Shown here: positions 1-8,054 of the stretch, piece after piece
Position numbering within the stretch: position 1 is the stretch's first letter
Layout of the letters: each line of letters starts with the position of its first letter
NCBI GenBank assembly: GCA_900128585.1
Contig: LT642490.1
Coordinates: 1-16,366 of the forward strand
DNA from: Stramenopiles sp. TOSAG23-3
Lineage: Eukaryota; Sar
Direction: 5' to 3'
DNA: 16,366 bases
Made by a program: the position numbers and the translations under genes
The notes under the pieces: model-generated
What the model was told of the DNA's origin: nothing
Databases searched by the model: none
Seen by the model: the letters and a program-made list of their open reading frames with translations, nothing else

Positions 1-372
1 AAGAGAAACTGAGAAATCTTGACTGAGATTTCTTCCCCTTCACTCAGCTCTTATAATATTATCGATCCGTTATTATTATTTCATTAAAATTAATAAATAA
101 TAATATTTTTTATCCAATTAAACACTGCTTCACAGCAGCAGTTGTTTTACTTCTTCTTTCTCGTACTACCGTGATGTGGTGGTAATAATAATAATTAATT
201 AAAATTCGCGCGCGTTATTGTGCACTTTTACTTCAACAATAGTTCCACGAAGGCGCGACTCGCCTTCCGTTCTTCTAATAATGTTACCACACGAGCCTTG
301 AAGAAGAAAAAAAGCTGTTCACGTTCATTCTAGACTAGCTGTTCTCATAGAAATTTAAGGAACCTCGACAGG
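1..372. other. AT-rich upstream region of the IQ/EF-hand gene
   Basis: No gene is supported here. The stretch is AT-rich with TAA/TAT microsatellite tracts (about 70-110 and 181-204). It holds an ATTATTATTTCAT word (72-84) that recurs twice upstream of the GH5 gene, and a CGCGCGCG run (207-214) in otherwise AT-rich sequence. An ATCGAT palindrome is at 61-66. I see no convincing TATA box close to the ATG at 373. This is presumably the promoter and 5' leader of the downstream gene. Confidence 0.6.
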
Positions 373-3300
373 ATGAGATGGAAAGTAGAAACCGCGGGTG
401 CGCCAGACTTGGAAAAAAAGCGAGACCGCAACGGAGCGCGGCCCACCTCCGCGGCAAAGGATGATATCGTGGTTCGTCAAATAGTTGGGGAATTAGGAAG
501 GCCGTTGTCGGCACCCTCCACCAGAGCGAAAAAAGATAGTGCAAATTATAGAGTTAGAAGACGGAAAAAAGTCACCGCAATCATGCGCACCCCGAACTGG
601 CGCAGGGATACGAAGAAATCAACGTCTGAAGACCTGGAACCATACCTTCAACAGTTGGAAAGGAAAAGGCTGCTCTTGCAGTTGAGGCGTACCGAGGGTG
701 CCAGGCGCCCGGCAACGTCTTCGGGCTCACGGCTTGTCGAAAAAGGCACCGGAATGTTCAAAAGAACTGAGAAGATTTTGTCGTTTACGAAAAAGTATTC
801 CGTTGGAACAAAGGCCATCGCTGCACGTGCAAAAGGCCTGGGGAGATGGTTGGAACACTCGGCGCTGCCGCTGAGCATAAGAGGGCGGCCACTTCTTGCA
901 GACGATTTGAAGCATGGCCCGACGTCACAAATACACAACGTCTTCAAAAGCTGTTTTACAGAACTTACAAAAGAGTGCTCGCTCTTGTGTGGGGAACACG
1001 GGAAACTTATGGATAAAATCTGGAACTACTACGTGGAAGCTTTGGTGGAAGCGTACGAACTGAGGGGACAGGGGAGCCAAGGGAGCATATTGTCTTCGAG
1101 TGAATCGCTGGCGAGCAGCGTAGGGAAGGGGAAGCTGTTGAACAAAGCAAGTCCGAGGGTAACGACTGAGATCCAGGCCCCTGCTAAAAAAGTAGGAGAT
1201 GAAAGTACTGGCCAAAAGTTCAAAGGGAAAGTTGACGACGGTGCTGCCACAATGCCGTCAAAGATTACCAGGCGCTCGTCACTTTTGCGAAAGAATCCAA
1301 CGCTCTCGCCGATAGCCAAAGACGAACGGGCGCACAACAACCTAGAACACTTGAAACGCGATGTGCACGCATTGAAACGGTTGGGAATGGCTACGCCATT
1401 GTTCCATGCGCATGATGATCCATCCGTTTCCGGAGATGACCATGGATCGGAAAAAGGCATCAACAGAAAGGCATTAATTCCCGAGGCCCTTCAGAAGAGA
1501 ATCCGCATCATTGCGGAGCAGGCCGTTTCCCTCCGTCGTTTGAGACAGAGCATATTCTCTGAGTACGTAAGCGGTATAAACGCTGAAATAAAAGCCACTA
1601 ACATGGAGCATACAGAGGATGCGTTCCAACGAGAGGTTGTAGATGTGCCCGAAATTCTGCAGTTAACGGACGAAGAAAAGCAAAAGAAAAATATGATGGA
1701 ATTGGTGGAACGGCGCGCACGCGAGGCGAACGAACGTTTGAAAAAGAACAAAACACTGTCGACGAGTGAAAAGGCAAAAAAGATTGAAGAGGAAAAAGAA
1801 ATGAAGCGGGCGTGTACCCTAATTCAGTCAGCGTACCGTCAGCGGCAAGCCCGGGAACGGATGCAGTTGCTGCGTAGCCAAGCGCTGTTGAAAGCAAACC
1901 GGTTTGATTTTAATGCATACATTCGATCAAGGACGACGAAGAAGGGGAAATGGCAAGGCTCAATGGAGCTCCATGATGCGACCAAAATTATGGAAGAGTA
2001 CGTCTGGGAAAGCAAGCGGCTGGTGCGGGACATGAGTATGGACTGGTGGAAGCAAAAGAAAGAAACGCAAAGAAAGGAAGAACGTTTACAAGCGACGTGC
2101 GAACGAAAGAATGAATCGTTGGCGCAGATTCAGCACCAAGTTTCAGGCTTGATAAAGAGCGTGGGCGACTTTGTCGCAACCCTCAATTTTGACAATAAGT
2201 CGGAAAAGGTAAAACGCGTCCTTGCCGAGTTACAGGATGAGCTGAACGATTCTAGTAAATCGTTCACCGACGACGGTGGGGAAAAGCATTGCCGTAAGGT
2301 GTGTGACTTAACGACAAAAATTTTGAACAGCAGCACAAAGGTTTACAAAATGAAGAGGGACAACGACATGCAAACCGACGGCGACCCAAACGCAGAGCCG
2401 GTGGTAAAGAAGGCCGAGGTCAAAGAAACCAAGAAGAAAAAATTGTCCAAGAAACAAAAGTCTCGTTTGAAACGACGACGGATAAAGTTGCAAATAGAGC
2501 TTGGTAGCCTTTCAGACTACGTTCACTTTGATAGCATTGTAAAAGGGACCCCAAGCACAATTGATAAGCTTCTTCGTTTTATTGACGAGGTTTACCATGA
2601 AAAGATTGAGTACGATGAAGTGGACGATAAGGAAAACCACAAACGGCACAGCATGGCAGAATTTGTGCACGATCATCTTTTTCGAAAGTATGGGCTCCGT
2701 TCCCTCGCAGACAAGCACACTTTCAATTTAGTCTCGAGCTTAAAATTGCACATCGATCACCCAAAAATTAAATTGTTCGCTCGTTTTTGCCAGTGTGGGA
2801 TCAAACATTGCGATCCCTTGCCTCTTGCAGCGCTCGATTTTTTCTTGTACGTCGTGGCATATTTTCACACCTTGGAAGACAAATACGGGAAGGATCTGCT
2901 GTTCACCGACCCGGACATTCCCACGAAAACATTGATGAACGTTCAGTCGGCTCTGTATGCTGTGCCCACCGTTATGGGCGTACTGCTAAACAACGGACCC
3001 AAAATGACTGGTGGGCTAGAGCTGGACCAGCTGAAAATTATGTTCAACGTCAAACTGAAAGTTAAAGAAATGTCGTTCAAGCACCACGAATCCCAGGTTA
3101 TAGAGGTCGACATCCTGAACGACATTCTGATGAACTGCTTCGAAAGCATTTGGGACGCCTTGGAAGACATGTTGCGGACTTTGTTTGCGGAAGGGGACGT
3201 CGACAGTGACGGTGTAATGACATTTGATGAGTTCAGTGACCTTGTCTTGAGTCTACATCCCGAAACAAGTGAAAACAAACTGCACAGAATGTTTAAATTT

Positions 3301-3945
3301 GCCTTAAAGTCCTTGGATGACCCCACCAGTCATGAAATTACGCCTGATGCCTTTCTTCTTGCAGCGCAAGAACTCGGCTTTCTGTCAGGGGATCACAAAA
3401 CATTCATGCCACCCAGGCCGATGAAAATGAGTGAGCTTATCGGTAAATCGGATGATGGGAACGACGTTGGAGAATTATGGGCCCTTCAAAAGGAGCACGA
3501 TGCCTCTCAGTACACTGGAAAAGAATTAACGGATGCGGAATGGACCCAGCAACGCGCTCAGAAGAAAGAAAAACAGTTCGAAAAGCAATTTGAAGTTCAC
3601 GAACAAACCTGGACAGATGTGAAGGGGCACTTGGATGCGAACAAAGAAGCTCTGGAAAACCTCAAGGATGACCCAATGTTGAAAGAAAAGGTAGATGAAA
3701 TCCACGTTCTGCGAACACTCCTGGAGGATCAAATTGAAAACAAACAAGATGCTAAAGAGGCGAGAAGTACGCTTCATAAATTGAATAGACGAGTCTCGAA
3801 CATACCCCTTCTGAACGAAGAAGAAATGGCCGCGCTAGAACAAATTGTTGCAGTCGACCAAGGAGACGATAGCGATTTGGATGAAGACCTCGAGGATCAC
3901 AGGGAACCTAAAGAGGAGGAACGGGAAGAGGGAACGGGGTTGTGA
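373..3945 (+). CDS. Large coiled-coil protein with IQ motif, EF-hand and axonemal-light-chain-like segment
   Basis: A 1190-residue frame starts at an ATG at 373 and ends in TGA, directly followed by TAA. The N-terminal 180 residues are basic and poorly conserved in appearance. Residues about 188-232 (CFTEL...CGEHGKLM...EALVEAYEL) resemble the p28-type axonemal dynein light chain signature CF-EL...C-ERGLLL...AAY. An IQ calmodulin-binding motif (IQSAYRQRQARER) lies near 483. A lysine-rich stretch (about 685-710) is followed by a cysteine-containing helical region around 750-870. A canonical EF-hand loop, DVDSDGVMTFDE, is at 942-953, and a degenerate second EF-hand is near 980-992. Residues about 1055-1140 are predicted coiled coil by eye, and the tail is acidic. 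The mix of calmodulin/Ca2+ motifs, coiled coil and axonemal-like sequence suggests a ciliary or cytoskeletal scaffold regulated by calcium. That role is inference. I do not recognise a named orthologue. Confidence 0.85.
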   Translation: MRWKVETAGAPDLEKKRDRNGARPTSAAKDDIVVRQIVGELGRPLSAPSTRAKKDSANYRVRRRKKVTAIMRTPNWRRDTKKSTSEDLEPYLQQLERKRLLLQLRRTEGARRPATSSGSRLVEKGTGMFKRTEKILSFTKKYSVGTKAIAARAKGLGRWLEHSALPLSIRGRPLLADDLKHGPTSQIHNVFKSCFTELTKECSLLCGEHGKLMDKIWNYYVEALVEAYELRGQGSQGSILSSSESLASSVGKGKLLNKASPRVTTEIQAPAKKVGDESTGQKFKGKVDDGAATMPSKITRRSSLLRKNPTLSPIAKDERAHNNLEHLKRDVHALKRLGMATPLFHAHDDPSVSGDDHGSEKGINRKALIPEALQKRIRIIAEQAVSLRRLRQSIFSEYVSGINAEIKATNMEHTEDAFQREVVDVPEILQLTDEEKQKKNMMELVERRAREANERLKKNKTLSTSEKAKKIEEEKEMKRACTLIQSAYRQRQARERMQLLRSQALLKANRFDFNAYIRSRTTKKGKWQGSMELHDATKIMEEYVWESKRLVRDMSMDWWKQKKETQRKEERLQATCERKNESLAQIQHQVSGLIKSVGDFVATLNFDNKSEKVKRVLAELQDELNDSSKSFTDDGGEKHCRKVCDLTTKILNSSTKVYKMKRDNDMQTDGDPNAEPVVKKAEVKETKKKKLSKKQKSRLKRRRIKLQIELGSLSDYVHFDSIVKGTPSTIDKLLRFIDEVYHEKIEYDEVDDKENHKRHSMAEFVHDHLFRKYGLRSLADKHTFNLVSSLKLHIDHPKIKLFARFCQCGIKHCDPLPLAALDFFLYVVAYFHTLEDKYGKDLLFTDPDIPTKTLMNVQSALYAVPTVMGVLLNNGPKMTGGLELDQLKIMFNVKLKVKEMSFKHHESQVIEVDILNDILMNCFESIWDALEDMLRTLFAEGDVDSDGVMTFDEFSDLVLSLHPETSENKLHRMFKFALKSLDDPTSHEITPDAFLLAAQELGFLSGDHKTFMPPRPMKMSELIGKSDDGNDVGELWALQKEHDASQYTGKELTDAEWTQQRAQKKEKQFEKQFEVHEQTWTDVKGHLDANKEALENLKDDPMLKEKVDEIHVLRTLLEDQIENKQDAKEARSTLHKLNRRVSNIPLLNEEEMAALEQIVAVDQGDDSDLDEDLEDHREPKEEEREEGTGL

Positions 3946-4116
3946 TAAACGAAAGCAAAACTAATAATGATCAGTTCCTATCATTTGTTTTTTAATTTAA
4001 GTGTTTTCGTACACTTTTATTATATATTATTTTTATTAATTTTTTATAAAAATATATATTTGCGCCCATGATGTTGGCTACCAGAACCTAGTGCAGCATA
4101 TTTTATTTGTTTTCAT
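3946..4116. other. Convergent 3' intergenic spacer
   Basis: The 171 bp between the 3' ends of the IQ/EF-hand gene and the AlkB-like gene are very AT-rich, with a TTTTATTATATATTATTTTTATT run around 4013-4040. The spacer must hold both 3' untranslated regions and polyadenylation signals. No gene is visible. Confidence 0.6.
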
Positions 4117-5277
4117 TCAGTAGTAGCTAAGCTCGTGGTTTTTCAAAAAGTAAAATTGATGGGTCATCTCGTTTCGTTTAGGAAAGACTTGGCGATGCTG
4201 AATATGGATTCTCAAGTTTCGGAAATACTCTTTTAACGCATCGTTTGCCTCTTCCGCGGCGGCGTCCTCGCCGTCACAAACAGCACCTGTTACGTCATCA
4301 CGATTACCCCCCGATGACAACGAGTTCAGCGTGCGGTCGATCAGCCCTTCCAAGACATTACTACTCACTGTATTGCTCAGTACCCTGGTGACGCCTTGTA
4401 CGCAGTGCCTCGACGTTCCGGTAGCAATCATAACGTCGCCACTTTTTAATCGAATAGCCATAGGCTTTGCGTCTTTTGTCTCGCCACCTACTAGAATGAC
4501 GGCATCGTTCAGCAATGAGAGGCTGATTATGGGGGCTGCTTGATCGGGCTCTATGTCCCTTTTGTGTCCGGCAACTCGATCTAACTCCGTGTGGAAATGT
4601 ACAATTGACGTTTCAGGGTAAAATGGTTTTTTGCCCGCTACACCCGCTTGAAGAACTGATCGAGCAATGTGCGACGCTAAAAGTGCCAAAGAGGCAGGGT
4701 AGGGACTGAAATGCCCCGTGCCTTCGACACCGCTACTGTTCTGGTGGTATTCCATTTTTTCCCAGTCTATATGGTAGCCATAGCTTGCCCACTTCAACGC
4801 TGACATCTTCTTCTTTGCATACGTTTTGCTTTTTCCTGGTCTGGTCTCTTTGACAAATTGCTCGTATAAATTTTCAGTAAATAAGTTTTCCGGTAGATTC
4901 GTTTTGCAAACGGTTGGGGATAATAAATCCCTCATAATGTGGTGAGACCAGAACACTTGCTGCACCACTGTCAAACACTGCGGAATTATGATGAGGCCGT
5001 TTCTTTTGTCCTCCTTGTTTGGAGTGTTGTAGCTAAACGCCTTAGTGATGTCTCCGAACGTTGGCAAATACTTCTCAATTCCATTGTGACTTTTTTTGTC
5101 CGAGGGTAAATCCGGTTCTATCCTATAACTTTTAAAATGCTTGTCTCTGTACAGCGAAAAGTCCACAATTTTCAGTGCAAGCAGCTCTCTGTGATTGTTG
5201 TCTTTCAAGGCTTTCTTCAGCCTCTTTTCAAACGTGGTATAAACGTTGTCTTCCTGAAAGTCTACTTTTAAGCTCAT
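4117..5277 (-). CDS. ALKBH1-type AlkB homologue with altered metal and 2-oxoglutarate residues
   Basis: This 386-residue frame starts at ATG (5277) and stops with TGA. It matches the ALKBH1 branch of the AlkB Fe(II)/2-oxoglutarate dioxygenases, which remove methyl groups from nucleic acids (ALKBH1 acts on tRNA). Recognisable blocks are LKWASYGYHIDW (161-172), GHKRDIEPDQAAPIISLSL (237-255), VILVGGETKDAKPM (260-273), KSGDVMIATGTSR (278-290) and LRIHIQHRQVF (355-365). The two 2OG-binding arginines are in place (R356, R362, six apart). The metal triad is not. The HxD motif reads H238-K-R240-D, with Arg in the Asp position, and the distal His position is Gln (Q294). The Asn and Tyr of the usual N-x-Y cofactor motif are His (H227, H229). 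An acidic, Ser/Gly-rich insert (about 318-346) precedes the C-terminal arginine block. The fold assignment is firm by pattern. Activity is doubtful, and it may be a pseudoenzyme or use a shifted metal site. Confidence 0.85.
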   Translation of the reverse strand: MSLKVDFQEDNVYTTFEKRLKKALKDNNHRELLALKIVDFSLYRDKHFKSYRIEPDLPSDKKSHNGIEKYLPTFGDITKAFSYNTPNKEDKRNGLIIIPQCLTVVQQVFWSHHIMRDLLSPTVCKTNLPENLFTENLYEQFVKETRPGKSKTYAKKKMSALKWASYGYHIDWEKMEYHQNSSGVEGTGHFSPYPASLALLASHIARSVLQAGVAGKKPFYPETSIVHFHTELDRVAGHKRDIEPDQAAPIISLSLLNDAVILVGGETKDAKPMAIRLKSGDVMIATGTSRHCVQGVTRVLSNTVSSNVLEGLIDRTLNSLSSGGNRDDVTGAVCDGEDAAAEEANDALKEYFRNLRIHIQHRQVFPKRNEMTHQFYFLKNHELSYY

Positions 5278-5529
5278 GCCGTTTCATTCCAGCAATTGTT
5301 CATCGGCTTAAAATGTGCACTTGGGACAATAAATTATTAGAAGCTCACCACAGGTACTTGGTAGGTGCCGTGCTTGTTCCTCGTGAAGTACTTCTAAGAG
5401 GGAAAAGATTCGCGTCAATGTTTGTTGATTGAAGCTATGGTTAAGAAGTCGGTCGTTTCTATTACTACTACTTATTTTTTTAAATTTTGTCCTCTTCTTC
5501 TTTCGTTTGTTTCTTCTGTTGTATCGATT

Positions 5530-5548
5530 GGTACGGTACCTTACCGTA
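5530..5548. promoter_or_regulatory. GTAC-rich palindromic element, copy 1
   Basis: GGTACGGTACC is followed by TTACCGTA. A perfect 7-bp inverted repeat is formed by TACGGTA (5532-5538) and TACCGTA (5542-5548) around CCT. The first 11 bases are the exact reverse complement of 12264-12274 in the hexosaminidase upstream region. It lies about 460 bp upstream of the GH5 ATG. A regulatory role is inference. Confidence 0.4.
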
Positions 5549-5860
5549 TATTAATATTGTCCGCGTCGCCTCCTCGTTAATTACTTGTTGGAAAATTATA
5601 TTATTATTATTATTCGGTTTCTATTATTTTCTATTATTTGGTACTCTACTCTACTATAATATTATACTACACCTTCACAGCATTCACTTCTGTTTTGTTT
5701 ATTATTATTTCATTCTTCTTATTATTATTTCATATTACTAGTCTACTACTTCTTTTTTTCTCTTCACTTTCCTTCTTCGGTTCTTCTTCATTTTTTTTTT
5801 TTTGTTGAATAATAATATATATGATTGAATTTTGCATTTTTTATTTGGCCAAACAAAAAG

Positions 5861-5866
5861 TATAAA
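5861..5866 (+). promoter_or_regulatory. Candidate TATA box for the GH5 gene
   Basis: TATAAA is followed by ATG-poor, moderately AT-rich sequence. It lies about 139 bp upstream of the ATG at 6005. If it is used, transcription would begin near 5890-5895, close to where similarity to the internal gene segment starts. In an AT-rich spacer such a hexamer can occur by chance. Confidence 0.4.
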
Positions 5867-5897
5867 ATGAACACTTTACACTCTCTTACACCAATAC

Positions 5898-6034
5898 TAA
5901 GACGGGAACACGAATTAACTGGGTAACCTTTTCAACGTCAATATTGATGGAAAGCTTGATACATTTGGTCGGTTTTGGAAGAGAGTTCATGCAGAGAAGT
6001 TTTCATGCATCGCTCTACGTATAGGCACGCGATT
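5898..6034 (+). repeat. Diverged duplicate of an internal GH5 gene segment
   Basis: The core 5944-6020 aligns with 6630-6702 inside the GH5 coding region. My hand alignment gives about 63 matches in 73 columns plus two small insertions in the upstream copy (3 nt and 1 nt). Weaker similarity extends upstream to about 5898 (against 6575), with an 8-nt gap, and downstream to about 6034. The internal segment encodes the conserved stretch before the NEP motif (DGKLDAFGRFWQRV...). The upstream copy has lost that frame. The gene's own ATG (6005) and the first residues of its signal peptide now lie in it, in a different frame. It could be a tandem paralogue relic or a local duplication. Confidence 0.8.
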
Positions 6035-7660
6035 CTTTGGGTTCTGTTGCTTTGGGAATTTTGTTGTGAAAGCAAAGTGCAAGTAGATCCTGCCGTTGGT
6101 CGTTTCGTACTTTCAGACTCGCGGGAGGCTACATTCCATGGCCTGTGCGTGACTGAATCGTCGGAGCTTCAAAAGGTTCCGGGTCTTGTAAATATAACTA
6201 ACGAAAAAGCAAGGGAATTGCGTTCTCTGGGATTCAACGTTCTTCGAGTAGGAATCCACTGGAGCCTTTACGAAGTCGCGCCAAACACTTACAACGAAAC
6301 CTACCTTTCGGAACTGGCGGGGCTGGTGAATCGACTCGGCAACGAGCACAAATTTTATATCATTTTGGACATGCACCAAGACCAGTTATCTGAGCGGTTT
6401 TGCGCCGGTCATGGCGTCCCGCCGTTTTATGCCAAAGTAAGGGATCCCAAGTACCAGAGAGGAGGGCGCAGGGCTTTCCCTTGGCCGGTCGCTGCGCCGC
6501 GGTATGAAAATCAAACTCGCAGTGCTCCTTTTATCGATTGCAGCACGTTCCTTCGTAAACACAAAGGGTCGGCGGTAGACTTGTACACGTATTACTTGGG
6601 GAAAGCTTTTCAGGAGATATACGACAACATTGATGGGAAGCTTGATGCATTCGGTCGATTTTGGCAGAGAGTGGCGGAGAAGTTTCGTGCATCGCCTTAC
6701 GTGTTGGCATACGAAATTTTAAACGAACCATGGTACGGAGAGGTCGACTTGATAAGGGGCGTGGGTGGTGTGGATGGATGGACCGTTAATGATACCATAT
6801 ATTTTCAGTGGGCAAACGTTCAAAATTTTCAGAACAAACTAAATAAACAGCTGCATAAAGCCATCCGTCAATATGACAACAGGACCATCATTTTGTGGGA
6901 ACCAGCAGCGGGCGGCAGCCGTTACCACGTTTTACCGACGGGGTTTACGGAAGGCCCAGGAGGCGAAGAATACAATGACCGGCAAGCATTTTCGTACCAT
7001 GTGTACTGCGCCAATGCAACGCGGGGCGGCCCTTGGGGAGGAGGTGCTGGTGGTAAAGCAGAAGGCTTAAATCGGTGCTCAAAATATGTGAATATTTCTG
7101 TGGACGTCCGGCGAATGGATTCTATGTTAGCGGGTGCTGGTGGGGCTGCCATAGTAACCGAATTCGGCCAGAACAACAATGATACTGCCGGCATCCTCGC
7201 AATGAAAGCATCCTTGGAAGGGTTTGAACGCGTTCGTCATAGCTGGACGCTGTGGAGTGTACAGATGATGCACTACTATCAAAAGGGTGGCGTTCCTGGT
7301 ATTAAATGGAACGCGAGTGCCCCTCCGCCGAACTTTGCAAGTGTTCTCGCACGCCCCTACGTCCAATATCTGCATGGGAGACTCGCCAACAGCTCCGTAC
7401 AAAGTGCAGACGAAAAGCAAACTCTCTGGTTCTTTTTTGAAGTTGCGGAAAAGCAAAGTGTGCCTTTGAGGACGGAAGTTTATTTTCCATTTAAAGATAA
7501 AGCTGCTGTATCTTTAGAGTTTTTCCCGCCCCACTCTTGCAGTGACTCCCAAGTCTCCCATTCATTCGTTAGTTTTCTCGTCGATTATGATTCGGTTAGA
7601 ACAGGAGATATGGTCAAAGTGAACATTACCCGGAGGAACTACCACGAGGAGTCCTCGTAA
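6005..7660 (+). CDS. Secreted GH5 endoglycoceramidase-like glycoside hydrolase
   Basis: The protein has 551 residues from the only available in-frame ATG; an in-frame TGA at 5957-5959 blocks an upstream start, and the ATG context is weak. The N-terminus is a signal peptide: a basic MHRSTYRH, then a hydrophobic LWVLLLW stretch. The body shows the GH5 clan-A pattern of endoglycoceramidases, which cut the link between oligosaccharide and ceramide in glycosphingolipids. Blocks are FHGLCV (44-49), LRVGIHWSLYE (80-90), ILDMHQDQLSERF...GVPPFY (120-142), AFQEIYDN (201-208), YEILNEPWYG with acid/base E241, SYHVY (330-334) and IVTEFGQ with nucleophile E386. A small beta-type C-terminal domain follows. 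Many N-x-S/T sequons agree with secretion or lysosomal location. A Gly-rich loop (about 341-350) looks lineage-specific. The exact substrate could differ, for example other glycolipids or steryl glycosides. Confidence 0.88.
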   Translation: MHRSTYRHAILWVLLLWEFCCESKVQVDPAVGRFVLSDSREATFHGLCVTESSELQKVPGLVNITNEKARELRSLGFNVLRVGIHWSLYEVAPNTYNETYLSELAGLVNRLGNEHKFYIILDMHQDQLSERFCAGHGVPPFYAKVRDPKYQRGGRRAFPWPVAAPRYENQTRSAPFIDCSTFLRKHKGSAVDLYTYYLGKAFQEIYDNIDGKLDAFGRFWQRVAEKFRASPYVLAYEILNEPWYGEVDLIRGVGGVDGWTVNDTIYFQWANVQNFQNKLNKQLHKAIRQYDNRTIILWEPAAGGSRYHVLPTGFTEGPGGEEYNDRQAFSYHVYCANATRGGPWGGGAGGKAEGLNRCSKYVNISVDVRRMDSMLAGAGGAAIVTEFGQNNNDTAGILAMKASLEGFERVRHSWTLWSVQMMHYYQKGGVPGIKWNASAPPPNFASVLARPYVQYLHGRLANSSVQSADEKQTLWFFFEVAEKQSVPLRTEVYFPFKDKAAVSLEFFPPHSCSDSQVSHSFVSFLVDYDSVRTGDMVKVNITRRNYHEESS

Positions 7661-7751
7661 CAGAGAACAGAGAGACGACTAAATCAGTGTACTTGATCGT
7701 GCTGCTAATTAATAATATAGAAATAGCATTTGTTTACTACCTGTAATATTA

Positions 7752-7774
7752 TACCGTACCGGTACAGGAACCGG
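7752..7774. promoter_or_regulatory. GTAC-rich palindromic element, copy 2
   Basis: TACCGTACCGGTAC (7752-7765) contains the perfect palindrome GTACCGGTAC (7756-7765). ACCGGT (7758-7763) can also pair with ACCGG (7770-7774). The 14-mer is identical to 12266-12279 upstream of the hexosaminidase gene. It lies about 290 bp upstream of the transporter ATG and next to an AATATTATA stretch. Confidence 0.4.
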
Positions 7775-7828
7775 AATGCTTCAACAGCCAGAAATAATCG
7801 ATCGACTATGAACAGGAAAAGAAGAAGT

Positions 7829-7878
7829 AGAAGAAAGAGGGGAGGAGGGGAAGGAGAAGAAGAAGGAGAGAAGAAAGA
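7829..7878 (+). repeat. Homopurine tract
   Basis: There are fifty uninterrupted purines (AAG/GGA/GAAG type), with more purine-rich sequence on both sides. Homopurine-homopyrimidine DNA can form triplexes or act as a nucleosome-poor promoter element. That role is inference here. It resembles, on the opposite strand, the pyrimidine-rich tract near 5744-5803 upstream of the GH5 gene. Confidence 0.6.
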
Positions 7879-7948
7879 TGATGAAAAAAATAATAATAGT
7901 ACCAGAAGTTCAAAAAAAGTGCGCCACCACCGGTACGCTGTGATCGAT

Positions 7949-7980
7949 CCAATGGCAATTTTTACAAATGCAAGTATATA
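7949..7980 (+). promoter_or_regulatory. Candidate CCAAT and TATA elements of the MFS gene
   Basis: CCAAT at 7949-7953 is followed 22 bp later by TATATA at 7975-7980, about 75 bp upstream of the transporter ATG. The spacing is compatible with a short 5' leader starting near 8005. Both words are short and could be chance. Confidence 0.35.
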
Positions 7981-8054
7981 TGTAAATTGGTTTCAACAGG
8001 AATCGTTGGTTGTGGAAAAGCGTGTGTTTAAAGTCTCGAAAAATTGAAGCAATT

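Larger units (their letters stand above)
5278..6004. other. Divergent promoter region between the AlkB-like and GH5 genes
   Basis: This 727 bp spacer serves two divergent genes. It holds TAT/TTA microsatellites (5600-5735), two copies of ATTATTATTTCAT (5701-5713 and 5721-5733) and a pyrimidine-rich tract (about 5744-5803) ending in 13 T. It also contains a GTAC palindrome element, a candidate TATA box and a gene-fragment duplicate, each listed separately. Possible short frames here are low-complexity and I do not call them genes. Confidence 0.6.
7661..8054. other. Upstream region of the MFS transporter gene
   Basis: This 394 bp spacer between two tandem plus-strand genes contains a GTAC palindrome element, a long homopurine tract, a CCAAT/TATA-like pair (CCAAT at 7949-7953, TATATA at 7975-7980) and ATCGAT words (7798 and 7943). 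A frame from ATG 7808 to TGA 8047 ends seven bases before the transporter ATG. It is mostly low-complexity, and I treat it at most as an upstream ORF. Confidence 0.5.

Noticed and set aside
5487-5741. Short plus-strand frame in the divergent spacer (84 codons)
   Set aside because: It is built from TTA/TAT microsatellite and pyrimidine-rich sequence and encodes a low-complexity Ile/Leu/Tyr-rich peptide.
5975-6004. TTG-initiated extension of the GH5 protein by ten residues
   Set aside because: Non-ATG start in a eukaryotic gene; it would place charged residues before a good signal peptide that starts at the ATG at 6005.
8010-8054. TTG-initiated extension of the MFS protein by 15 residues
   Set aside because: No ATG is available there; the ATG at 8055 gives a normal cytoplasmic N-terminus.
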